From NCBI RefSeq assembly GCF_002192415.1, contig NZ_CP021780.1, positions 1,302,001-1,366,000 of the forward strand: a stretch of DNA of 64,000 bases, given 5' to 3'. Numbering within the stretch: the first letter of the stretch is position 1; every line of letters starts with the position of its first letter. A program made the position numbers and the translations under genes. Below, piece by piece: positions 9,602 to 17,230 of the stretch. A model generated the notes under the pieces. That model was not told the origin of the DNA. It did not search any database and saw nothing but the letters and a program-made list of their open reading frames with translations. Source of the stretch: Paenibacillus donghaensis. GTDB taxonomy: Bacteria; Bacillota; Bacilli; Paenibacillales; Paenibacillaceae.

Positions 9602-9698
9602 AGCTGAGGCTGAGACTGAGACATGGGGCTGTCGGACATGTCAACGCAAGAGGCAGAGGACATAACAATTTTTCTGCTCATCTCTCGGGATCTTTAAT

Positions 9699-9884
9699 TT
9701 AGTTGCGAAACTGCATCTAATTTGCGATTTTTTCTTATTTTGGAGGAAATAAGTGCGAATACGCATCTATTTTGGAGGTTTGAGCGTTCCAGGATTGATT
9801 TACTCGAAATTAGTTGCAGATTTGCACTTATTCGCCTGCTAATGGATGTTTCGGCTGAATTTAGTTGCAGTTTCGCATCTAATT
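9699..9884. repeat. Four imperfect palindromic repeats in the thiS-thiG spacer
   Basis: The 459-base gap between thiS and thiG is much richer in A+T than its neighbours and has four units of 22-26 bases, at about 9699, 9747, 9808 and 9859. Each resembles TTAGTTGC, six or seven variable bases, then GCATCTAA or GCACTTATT. Units alternate in orientation, so each is a small hairpin and distant units can also pair. Reading frames across it repeat the same motif and are not credible genes. It may be a dispersed intergenic element inserted in the thi operon. Confidence 0.75.
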
Positions 9885-10060
9885 TACTCCAAACGTTCGA
9901 GGACACATTATAAATCCTTGGCAGAGCCTGGGGCAGATACTACTCTCACATCTAATGCTGCGCTCAATGTTCCAGACAAATGCTTAGCCATCCTCGTTAA
10001 TATCTTAACCAGTAACCAGCAACGGAATTATATCTAAAAAGTATCCAGGAGGCGGAGTTT

Positions 10061-10831
10061 ATGCAAGATCCTTTGGTGATAGGAAACACCTCTTTAAGCA
10101 GCCGGCTGTTCATCGGAACCGGCAAATACAGCCGCAATACCCTCATTCCCGAGGTGGTTGCGCGCTCAGGCTCGCAGGTCATTACGGTAGCCCTGCGCCG
10201 GGTGGACCCCGGGGCGGACGAAGAGAACATCGTCAGCCATATTCCGGACCATATGACGCTGCTTCCCAATACCTCCGGCGCCCGCACGGCGGAGGAGGCG
10301 GTGCGCATCGCCAGACTGGCCAGAGCAGGTGGGCTGGGAAACTGGGTGAAGATCGAAGTGATCAATGACCAGAAATATCTGCTGCCGGACAATCTGGAGA
10401 CGATCAAGGCGACGGAGATTCTGGCAGCCGAAGGTTTCGTTGTGCTGCCGTATATGAGCCCTGATCTGTCGGCAGCCTTGCGGCTGCGGGATGCCGGGGC
10501 GGCGGCAGTCATGCCGCTGGGCTCGCCGATCGGCTCGAACCGCGGCCTGCGCACCAAAGAGCTGCTCCGCATCCTCATAGAGGAAGTGAAGTTGCCGATT
10601 ATTGTGGATGCCGGTATCGGCAGGCCGTCTGAAGCAGCCGAGGCGATGGAGATGGGGGCGGCAGCTGTACTGCTGAACACGGCTATTGCCACGGCACGTG
10701 ATCCGCTGGGAATGGCAGAGGCCTTCCGGGAGGCTGTATCCGCCGGCCGCAAGGCCTATCTGGCAGGACTGGGACCGGTCGAAGAAGCGGCGGTAGCGTC
10801 CTCGCCGTTGACCGGATTCCTGGGAAACTAA
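10061..10831 (+). CDS. thiG: Thiazole synthase ThiG
   Basis: A 256-residue TIM-barrel enzyme with an ATG after CCAGGAGGCGGAG. Family landmarks are [10 protein letters not shown] at the N-terminus, [16 protein letters not shown] (containing the lysine that forms the imine with deoxyxylulose 5-phosphate), [10 protein letters not shown], and [20 protein letters not shown]. It condenses DXP, dehydroglycine and ThiS-bound sulfur into the thiazole of thiamine. It is followed 19 bases later by thiH. Length is normal. Confidence 0.96.
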   Translation: MQDPLVIGNTSLSSRLFIGTGKYSRNTLIPEVVARSGSQVITVALRRVDPGADEENIVSHIPDHMTLLPNTSGARTAEEAVRIARLARAGGLGNWVKIEVINDQKYLLPDNLETIKATEILAAEGFVVLPYMSPDLSAALRLRDAGAAAVMPLGSPIGSNRGLRTKELLRILIEEVKLPIIVDAGIGRPSEAAEAMEMGAAAVLLNTAIATARDPLGMAEAFREAVSAGRKAYLAGLGPVEEAAVASSPLTGFLGN

Positions 10832-10850
10832 CAAGGAATGAGGGAGTATC

Positions 10851-11966
10851 ATGAGTTTTTATGAAAGTCTGACCCGGCTGGAGCAGCTTCCGTTTGAGTC
10901 GATATGGAAAGAGGCCACGGCAGCCGATGTGCAGCGAGCGCTGGCGAAAGACTGGCTCACTGAAATGGATCTGCTGGTCCTGCTCTCACCGGCTGCCGGG
11001 CCTTATCTGGAGGCGATGGCGCAGAAGGCGCAGCGGCTGACCCGCGCACACTTCGGGCATGCCATGCAACTGTTCACCCCGATGTATCTGGCTGATTTCT
11101 GCGTGAACCACTGTACCTATTGCAGTTTCAGCTCGATCTACGATTTTCCCCGCAGCAAGCTGACTCTGGAAGAGGTCCGGCGGGAAGCGGCAGCCATTGC
11201 CGCAACAGGTCTCCGCCATATTCTGATTCTCACGGGGGAATCGCGCAGGGACAATCCGGTAGCTTATGTCAAGGCATGTGTGGAGGTGTTGCGCGAGTAT
11301 TTTTCCTCCGTCAGCATTGAGATCAATCCGCTCTCCGCGCCGGAATATAAAGAGCTGCTGGAGGCGGGGGTGGATGGTCTTACACTGTATCAGGAGGTGT
11401 ACCATCAGGCAACTTATCGCGAGCTGCATGTCAAAGGCCCCAAGCGGAACTACCGCAACCGGCTCGATGCCCCGGAACGCGGCTGCCAGGCTGGTTTCCG
11501 CTCCGTGAACATTGGGGCTCTGCTGGGGATGTATGACTGGAGACAGGAAGCTTTTCTGACAGCGATGGATGCGCGTTATCTTCAGGATAAATACCCGGAC
11601 TGTGAGATCAGCTTGTCTCCTCCGCGGTTCCGGCCTTATCTGGGTGATTTCAGCCCCGAGAGTGATGTGACCGACCGTGCGCTGGTGCAGATTATATTGG
11701 CGTACCGTCTGTTTCTGCCCCGTTCAGGTATCACCTTATCTACCCGAGAGCCGGCTGCTCTGCGCGATCATCTGCTTCATCTGGGGATTACCAAAATGTC
11801 TGCAGGCGTATCCACGGAGGTTGGCGGGCACACCAGCGGAGGCGGGACCCCGCAGTTTGAGATTTCCGACAGCCGCACGGTCTCTGAAATTACAGAGATG
11901 CTGTATGCCCAAGGATTGCAGCCTGTGTTTAAGGACTGGGATATGCTGGGGCTGGAGAGGGTTTAA
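10851..11966 (+). CDS. thiH: 2-iminoacetate synthase ThiH (radical SAM)
   Basis: A 371-residue radical SAM enzyme with the cluster motif CVNHCTYCSF (Cys-x3-Cys-x2-Cys, about residues 84-91). ILILTGESRR and EINPLSAPEY follow, then GLTLYQEVYH, characteristic of ThiH. It cleaves tyrosine to give dehydroglycine for ThiG and p-cresol. Bacillus uses the oxygen-dependent glycine oxidase ThiO instead; ThiH suits low-oxygen growth. It ends the tenI-thiS-thiG-thiH operon and is followed by a terminator. Confidence 0.95.
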   Translation: MSFYESLTRLEQLPFESIWKEATAADVQRALAKDWLTEMDLLVLLSPAAGPYLEAMAQKAQRLTRAHFGHAMQLFTPMYLADFCVNHCTYCSFSSIYDFPRSKLTLEEVRREAAAIAATGLRHILILTGESRRDNPVAYVKACVEVLREYFSSVSIEINPLSAPEYKELLEAGVDGLTLYQEVYHQATYRELHVKGPKRNYRNRLDAPERGCQAGFRSVNIGALLGMYDWRQEAFLTAMDARYLQDKYPDCEISLSPPRFRPYLGDFSPESDVTDRALVQIILAYRLFLPRSGITLSTREPAALRDHLLHLGITKMSAGVSTEVGGHTSGGGTPQFEISDSRTVSEITEMLYAQGLQPVFKDWDMLGLERV

Positions 11967-12021
11967 AAGCATGGAATTCTAACTGGATGAGTTTGATATC
12001 ACGAACGGTGCTGCAAAGAAG

Positions 12022-12050
12022 CTCTCCATCTATACACTGGAGAGTTTCTT
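12022..12050 (+). terminator. Terminator of the thi operon
   Basis: CTCTCCA at 12022 pairs with TGGAGAG at 12038 over a nine-base loop, followed by TTTCTT. Confidence 0.75.
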
Positions 12051-12086
12051 TAACATAAAGATCCTTGTATCGCTGCACGAATCTCC

Positions 12087-12197
12087 CGCCGCTGCCCTAA
12101 AAACCTGGCAGCGGCGGAAGGATAGGGCTATAATGTTACAATGTGACTATTACATAGACTGCCGCATACCCGGACAAGCTGGTGCTTGCCCGGGTAT
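12087..12197. other. Two strong hairpins upstream of the MFS gene
   Basis: The gap between thiH and the MFS gene has a perfect 10-bp hairpin, CGCCGCTGCC with GGCAGCGGCG (12087-12116), and a second of 13 pairs plus one mismatch, ATACCCGGACAAGC with GCTTGCCCGGGTAT (12166-12197). Neither is followed by a T run. The second ends 25 bases before the MFS start and could affect its translation; this is inference. Confidence 0.6.
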
Positions 12198-12222
12198 AGT
12201 GCTGTAACCGGGAGGAAACATC

Positions 12223-13455
12223 ATGAAAGCAAACCAACAAGCCGCAGCCCGGCCGGAGCTGGGTCAGAGCCGGCAAGAGACCGGACCCAGCCGCATCCTG
12301 CTTGTTCTGGGAATCATCTGCGTTGCTGCGGCCCTCCGTGCCCCGTTCACCTCCGTTGGGGCTTTGCTCGGCATGATCCGCGATGATCTGGGGTTATCCA
12401 ATACACTCGCGGGAGCTATAACTACCTTGCCGCTGCTGGCATTTGCCCTGCTGTCGCCCTTTGCGCCGCGGCTGGCCCGCCGGTTCGGCACGGCGAATGT
12501 GCTGATGGTGGCCATGCTGACGCTGTCCATAGGGATTCTGATCCGCTCGGGTTCAGGCACAGCCCTGCTGTTCACAGGTACGGCCCTGATCGGGCTGTCC
12601 ATCGCGGTCTGCAATGTGCTGCTGCCGGGACTCATCAAAGGAAGCTTCCCGGCACGCATCGGACTCATGACCGGTGTCTACACCGTGTCCATGAATATCT
12701 GTGCGGCCGCTGCCTCCGGCATCAGTGTCCCGCTGGCAGAGCATAACGGCTTCGGCTGGAGGAGCACGCTTGCGATGTGGTTTCTTGTGGCCCTGGTGGC
12801 AACCCTGCTGTGGATCCCCCAGATGCGCAAGATGGCCGGCGGCAGCACCGCCCGCCTCGGGCAATCCTCCATACGGGTCTGGCGCTCTCCGCTGGCGTGG
12901 CAGGTGACCCTCTTCATGGGACTGCAATCGCTGCTGTATTATGTCCTGATCGCCTGGTTCTCCGTTATTCTGGGCGAGCGGGGGATGTCTTCCAGCCAGG
13001 CGGGCTGGATTCTTTCTATTATGCAGCTGGCCCAGCTGCCATTCACCTTTTTCGTCCCGCTGTGGGCGGGGCGGATGAACAACCAGCGCATCCTGGTACT
13101 GATTACCTTTCTACTTTTTATAACAGGCATTTCAGGAATCTGGGTGGGCAGCAGCGATTGGATGGTGGTATGGGCCATTTGCATTGGCATTGCCGGAGGC
13201 TTCGCCTTTGGGCTTGCCATGATGTTCTTCAGCCTGAGAACCCGCAGCACCCGGGAGGCCAGCGAGCTGTCCGGGATGGCCCAATCCGTAGGTTATCTCC
13301 TGGCAGCCACGGGGCCCCCGTTGTTCGGGCTGCTTCATGACATGACCGATAGCTGGAACGTACCCCTGGCCTTGCTGGCCGCAGCCAGTGTGCTGCTGCT
13401 TGTGGCCGGACTTGGCGCGGGCAGCAGCCGCTTTGTGGGCGGCCCGGAACGTTGA
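12223..13455 (+). CDS. MFS transporter, CynX/NimT-like family
   Basis: A 410-residue membrane protein with about twelve hydrophobic segments, starting at an ATG after GGGAGGAAACATC. The N-terminal cytoplasmic stretch is followed by AALRAPFTSVGALLGMIRDD, typical of the CynX/NimT (cyanate/2-nitroimidazole) branch. A basic loop at ARRFGTANVL fits the MFS 2-3 loop. The final segments are rich in Leu and Ala. Family members export nitroimidazoles or move cyanate and other small molecules; the substrate here is unknown. It stands alone between terminator-like structures. Confidence 0.88.
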   Translation: MKANQQAAARPELGQSRQETGPSRILLVLGIICVAAALRAPFTSVGALLGMIRDDLGLSNTLAGAITTLPLLAFALLSPFAPRLARRFGTANVLMVAMLTLSIGILIRSGSGTALLFTGTALIGLSIAVCNVLLPGLIKGSFPARIGLMTGVYTVSMNICAAAASGISVPLAEHNGFGWRSTLAMWFLVALVATLLWIPQMRKMAGGSTARLGQSSIRVWRSPLAWQVTLFMGLQSLLYYVLIAWFSVILGERGMSSSQAGWILSIMQLAQLPFTFFVPLWAGRMNNQRILVLITFLLFITGISGIWVGSSDWMVVWAICIGIAGGFAFGLAMMFFSLRTRSTREASELSGMAQSVGYLLAATGPPLFGLLHDMTDSWNVPLALLAAASVLLLVAGLGAGSSRFVGGPER

Positions 13456-13497
13456 CGGGAGGCGGCCCGGCAAGAGTCAGAATAGTACCGCATCGCA

Positions 13498-13529
13498 GGG
13501 ATGGCACCGGAGAGAGCAGGGGCCATCCC
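13498..13529 (+). terminator. Possible terminator after the MFS gene
   Basis: GGGATGGC at 13498 pairs with GCCATCCC at 13522-13529, followed by TGTTTGG. The poor T tract keeps confidence low. Confidence 0.4.
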
Positions 13530-13625
13530 TGTTTGGCTCAGGCAATGATTTGCGCAACAAGGTGCAGTAGGGTGGCTATGCAAGCTGCATTGGTCCGGCA
13601 ACATTTCGGCAATACTTCGGGGTGC

Positions 13626-14168
13626 TCAACCCCAATGGCCGGAGGCCGGATTAATAAACTGATCGGTAATATCCGTCCATTGGTCCAAAGCGGGAAGCTT
13701 TTGCTGGCCCCAATAATCGAGGAACATCCGGATCACTTGACTTCTGTCCGCCGTCTGATAATTATAGTGCTTGAAGGGTTGATCGGCAAAGCTGAGGCGT
13801 ATCTCGACGATGGTACTGCTCGGCGTATCCCCTGGTATCGCCTGCATATACAGGCTGCCTCCAACAGGTGCATCTGGTAGTATAACTATGAAGTCATTTG
13901 ATTCGGGATAAAGATCTTCAATAATATCCGTGATAAGTGCCGCTTCTATTGCATCATTATTATAGGTGGCTTGTTGAGTGCTGATGGTGTACTTCGCCCC
14001 ATTGGCCCAGGAGCCGAAATTTCCGGTTTCACTCATTGTTTTTTCCTCCCTTTGTATATACAACGTGGCTTCGCGGTTGATCATAACGCCATCGTACTCG
14101 ATCTCATTATACTGTGCAACTGCTTGCGCAGCTCCGTCTATATCGTAAGTAAACCCTTTCATAAACAC
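13626..14168 (-). CDS. Uncharacterised protein
   Basis: A 180-codon frame on the minus strand, not recognised. The predicted protein is acidic, cytoplasmic and apparently beta-rich, without signal peptide or membrane segment. It contains DLYPESNDFIVILPDAPVG, then SSTIVEIRLSFADQPF and QVIRMFLDYWGQQKLP. The start is uncertain. The longest form begins with GTG at 14168 (ATG at 14162) without a clear ribosome-binding site. An internal ATG at 14036 has an excellent AAAGGGAGGAAAAAAC and would give 136 residues. TATAAT just upstream of 14168 may be its -10 box. It is divergent from the fumarase gene. Confidence 0.7.
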   Translation of the reverse strand: MFMKGFTYDIDGAAQAVAQYNEIEYDGVMINREATLYIQREEKTMSETGNFGSWANGAKYTISTQQATYNNDAIEAALITDIIEDLYPESNDFIVILPDAPVGGSLYMQAIPGDTPSSTIVEIRLSFADQPFKHYNYQTADRSQVIRMFLDYWGQQKLPALDQWTDITDQFINPASGHWG

Positions 14169-14238
14169 CCGGGTATGTTATTATAGTAGCTATAGCGTTA
14201 ATATTAACTTACATTGGGACTGGCTGAGAGGAGTTTGA

Positions 14239-15993
14239 TTGCAGATGCAGCATTTTGAGGACAGCATGTATGAGCTGATTGTAGAGACCTCGACGAATCT
14301 GCCTGGCGATGTGCGCCGGGCGGTAGCGAAGGGACGGGCACTGGAAGACAAGGCCACCCGTTCCGGGCTGGCACTGACAACGATTGCGCAGAACATCGGA
14401 ATGGCTGAGCAGCAGGTATCGCCGATCTGCCAGGACACCGGCATGCCGACTTTTATCATTCATACCCCGGTAGGGATGAATCAGCTTGAGATGACAAAAG
14501 ATATCCACCAGGCGATCAACCGTGCCACCCGGGACGGCAAGCTGCGCCCCAACTCTGTGGATTCGCTGACAGGCGGGAACAGCGGCGACAACCTGGGGCC
14601 GGGCACCCCGGTGATTCATTTTGAACAGTGGGAAGAAGAGAACGTGGACGTGCGGCTGATTCTGAAAGGCGGCGGCTGCGAGAACAAGAATATCCAGTAC
14701 AGTCTGCCGGCTGAGCTGGAAGGACTGGGCAAGGCGGGCCGTGATCTGGACGGCATCCGCAAATGTATTCTGCATGCCGTCTACCAGGCACAGGGTCAGG
14801 GCTGCAGCGCCGGCTTCATCGGCGTTGGCATCGGCGGCGACCGCACAACCGGCTATGAGCTGGCCAAGAAGCAGCTGTTCCGCAAGGTGGAGGATGTGAA
14901 TCCGCACGAAGACCTCCGGAAGCTGGAGGAATACACCATGGAGAATGCCAACAAGCTGGGAATCGGCACGATGGGCTTCGGCGGCGAGGTTACGCTGCTG
15001 GGCTGCAAAATCGGCGTGATGAACCGGCTTCCGGCCAGTTATTTCGTATCGGTTGCCTACAACTGCTGGGCATTCCGCCGACAGGGTATTCTGGTTGATC
15101 CCTCCAGCGGCAATATCCGGGAATGGCTCTATGAGAGCGGCAGCGGCATTTCGGTGGAAGGAGACGCAGAAGCTGCCAAGACACCGGCGCCGGTGACCGT
15201 TCAGACTGCGGGTGTGCAGGCCGCTGGCGGCGGGGTTGTCACCGAGGATGCTCATATTGCGGCAGCTCCGGCAGAAATCGATCGGTCTGCTGCCGTACTC
15301 CGCTCTGCGGATGCGGACAACGGGTCTCGCGGCAATGACAGTGGCGGGGGCGCTAGTGGCTCTGATGGGAATGACAGTGGTGTTAATGGCGGGGCAAGCG
15401 GCTCCGGCGGCTCGCGCGAGGTGCGTCTTACGACACCGATCAGCGAGGAGGATGTTCGTGCACTTCGGGTGGGTGATGTGGTGATTATCTCCGGCGAAAT
15501 GCATACCGGACGTGACGCGCTGCATAAGTATTTGATGGATCATGAAGCTCCGGTTGATCTCGAAGGTGCAGTTATCTACCACTGCGGGCCAGTTATGCTG
15601 AAGGATGAGGACGGCTGGCATGTCAAGGCGGCCGGTCCGACAACCAGCATCCGCGAGGAGCCCTACCAGGGGGATATTATCAAAAAGTTCGGGATCCGCG
15701 CCGTAATCGGCAAGGGCGGGATGGGTCCCAAGACGCTGCAGGCCTTGCAGGAGCATGGCGGAGTATATCTGAACGCCATCGGCGGCGCAGCGCAGTATTA
15801 TGCCGAGTGCTTCAAGAAGGTCAACGCAGTTGACTTCATGGAATTCGGCATTCCCGAGGCGATGTGGCATCTGCAGGCTGAGGGCTTCGCCGCAATTGTA
15901 ACGATGGACGCCCACGGCAACAGCCTGCACGCCGATGTGGAGAAGGACTCCGCCGCCAAGCTGGCGCAATTCCGCGAGCCGGTGTTTAAGTAA
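14239..15993 (+). CDS. Class I (iron-sulfur) fumarate hydratase, fused alpha and beta parts
   Basis: A 584-residue oxygen-sensitive fumarase interconverting fumarate and malate. The alpha part (about 1-312) shows CQDTGMPTFIIHTP, DSLTGGNSGDN, GGGCENKN and QGQGCSAGFIGVGIGGDRTT, with cysteines for the [4Fe-4S] cluster. The beta part (about 393-584) shows ISGEMHTGRDALHKYL, YHCGPVML and IGKGGMGPKTLQALQEHGGVY. An unusual linker of about 80 residues rich in Gly, Ser, Ala and Asp joins them. TTG at 14239 or ATG at 14245 may be used; AGGAG ends at 14233. It stands alone with its own terminator. Confidence 0.92.
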   Translation: MQMQHFEDSMYELIVETSTNLPGDVRRAVAKGRALEDKATRSGLALTTIAQNIGMAEQQVSPICQDTGMPTFIIHTPVGMNQLEMTKDIHQAINRATRDGKLRPNSVDSLTGGNSGDNLGPGTPVIHFEQWEEENVDVRLILKGGGCENKNIQYSLPAELEGLGKAGRDLDGIRKCILHAVYQAQGQGCSAGFIGVGIGGDRTTGYELAKKQLFRKVEDVNPHEDLRKLEEYTMENANKLGIGTMGFGGEVTLLGCKIGVMNRLPASYFVSVAYNCWAFRRQGILVDPSSGNIREWLYESGSGISVEGDAEAAKTPAPVTVQTAGVQAAGGGVVTEDAHIAAAPAEIDRSAAVLRSADADNGSRGNDSGGGASGSDGNDSGVNGGASGSGGSREVRLTTPISEEDVRALRVGDVVIISGEMHTGRDALHKYLMDHEAPVDLEGAVIYHCGPVMLKDEDGWHVKAAGPTTSIREEPYQGDIIKKFGIRAVIGKGGMGPKTLQALQEHGGVYLNAIGGAAQYYAECFKKVNAVDFMEFGIPEAMWHLQAEGFAAIVTMDAHGNSLHADVEKDSAAKLAQFREPVFK

Positions 15994-16006
15994 GGAGAGA
16001 GGAGAG

Positions 16007-16040
16007 GGTACCAGGAGATTTATCCCGGTGCCGTTTTTTT
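16007..16040 (+). terminator. Terminator of the fumarase gene
   Basis: GGTACC at 16007 pairs with GGTGCC at 16027 (one T-G pair), with further pairing of GA and TC inside, followed by seven T at 16034-16040. Confidence 0.8.
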
Positions 16041-16668
16041 GCTGATGGGAGGGGTGAACCAACCCCAACCCCCCTGTCCGGAGAGTTAGGGGTTGCTCTA
16101 CATCGGCCATAGCAATTAGATGCAAACTAGTTACTGCTTTGGTCCCTGCGATATTCCACCAAGTGCTGAAGTATAAGCAAACGACTAGTTAGCGGACCGT
16201 AGATCCCCTATATCCTCATTTCTGCGATCGATTGAAGTCTAACGGACTGCTTGTGATGCGGGGTCTATGCCCCTACCAGTTCAAATATGGTCTTGGGGGC
16301 AGTAGGAGAACAGTTTTTGTGACGGGGTAACTCCCCCAAAAAGAAGCTCGTTCTCCCGGCTACCGCCATCTTAAAACACCTACAAAAATAGGCCGACCAG
16401 AAGTTTCTGGCTAACCTAATAAATACGAAGAAATCCACACCCTCGCTTTTGTCGATAGTGGGGTTCGTGCGTCTTTGTTACGGCCTATACCGTCATGTTG
16501 CGTTCTGACCCCGTCTATCCTGTGGATCACCCGATCAATAACGGGTTTTAGGCTTCTCAAGCCTTCTCCATATCCTATAAAAAAGGTATATCCCAAAACA
16601 CCTCTTTTTCCGGGAATCTATTCCATTTAATAGAATTTGTGGTATGCTTAGCCTAACCGATTGGTGCC
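16041..16668. other. 628-base region without a convincing gene
   Basis: The stretch has lower GC than the fumarase side. At 16191-16246 it has GCGGACCGTAG, TCCTCATTTCTGCGAT and ACGGACT, like the left part of the dispersed repeat at 33507, 53069 and 60234. TTGGGGG near 16293 and CCCCCAA near 16333 can pair. A 61-codon minus-strand frame (16411-16596) is not recognised. The region reads as accumulated fragments at the edge of the foreign block. Confidence 0.6.
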
Positions 16669-16710
16669 TTGCGAGGACCCTCAGCATCTAAGAAACTGCT
16701 CTTGAAAAGC

Positions 16711-16923
16711 ATGGAAGTTCAGCCATTTGCAAGTTGTCCTGCCGGATATTATGCACAAGGAAATAGAATTGACCCAGGGTTTTGTAATGGAGAATGGTGT
16801 AGTCCATTAAATCCGTTTTCGGATCGCCAAAGAGTTAGGCATATATACATTCATTGTGTTCGTCCGGATGGCGCTACCACAGATGTATACGCTAATTCCG
16901 AGATTGAATGTACATGTAATTAA
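16711..16923 (+). CDS. Six-cysteine small peptide, bacteriocin-like candidate
   Basis: A 70-residue frame from the ATG at 16711 (a TTG at 16669 would add 14 residues). It has six cysteines, in the contexts ASCPAG, GFCNGEWCSP, IHCVRP and ECTCN, suggesting three disulfides. The even spread of Cys, Gly, Asn, Pro and aromatic residues and the natural-looking end support a real secreted or matured peptide. No leader with a Gly-Gly site or hydrophobic signal is visible, and there is no clear ribosome-binding site, so its 5' end may be lost. It lies upstream of an FtsX-type permease, a thioredoxin-like protein and ABC genes. I do not recognise a family. Confidence 0.45.
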   Translation: MEVQPFASCPAGYYAQGNRIDPGFCNGEWCSPLNPFSDRQRVRHIYIHCVRPDGATTDVYANSEIECTCN

Positions 16924-17230
16924 TCCATATTATGGATGGCCGATGATTAGGACCGCTCCTGATGTCATTCGTTCTTGAACGACTGTGACTTGAGAGCTCC
17001 CGTAATCATGGTGATTGTGCGTCTATCCAATCAGTGGTACGTCAAAGTGTGGGAATTGCAGCAAATTCGAATGACCCCCTTCCGCTCGGTGACGTGTTCG
17101 TGTAAATACACGTGCCGTCACCGAGCACGTTGGGGATAAACCAGTCAATCCTAACTCATAGATTTACTATTTGTGTCTGTATTAAGGGGGCAAAGGTTAT
17201 AAGCGCCCGTAAGAGAAAGTTGGTGCTACA
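16924..17230. other. 307-base gap with reading-frame shards and a long hairpin
   Basis: No complete gene is seen. Short stretches look protein-like in shifted frames, for example one ending SNDPLPLGDVFV at about 17103, suggesting a decayed gene. GCTCGGTGACG at 17084 pairs perfectly with CGTCACCGAGC ending at 17126, with inner CGTGT/ACACG pairing; there is no T run. The hairpin precedes the FtsX gene by about 105 bases. Confidence 0.55.

Noticed and set aside
9694..9913. Short open frames on both strands in the thiS-thiG spacer
   Set aside because: Their translations just repeat the palindromic unit, and both strands are open for the same reason.
14209..16125. 638-codon open frame on the minus strand opposite the fumarase gene
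   Set aside because: It mirrors the codon bias of the real gene, is rich in His, Leu and Arg without any motif, and has no ribosome-binding site.
16411..16596. 61-codon minus-strand frame as a transposase fragment
   Set aside because: No catalytic or family motif could be recognised and it has no ribosome-binding site.
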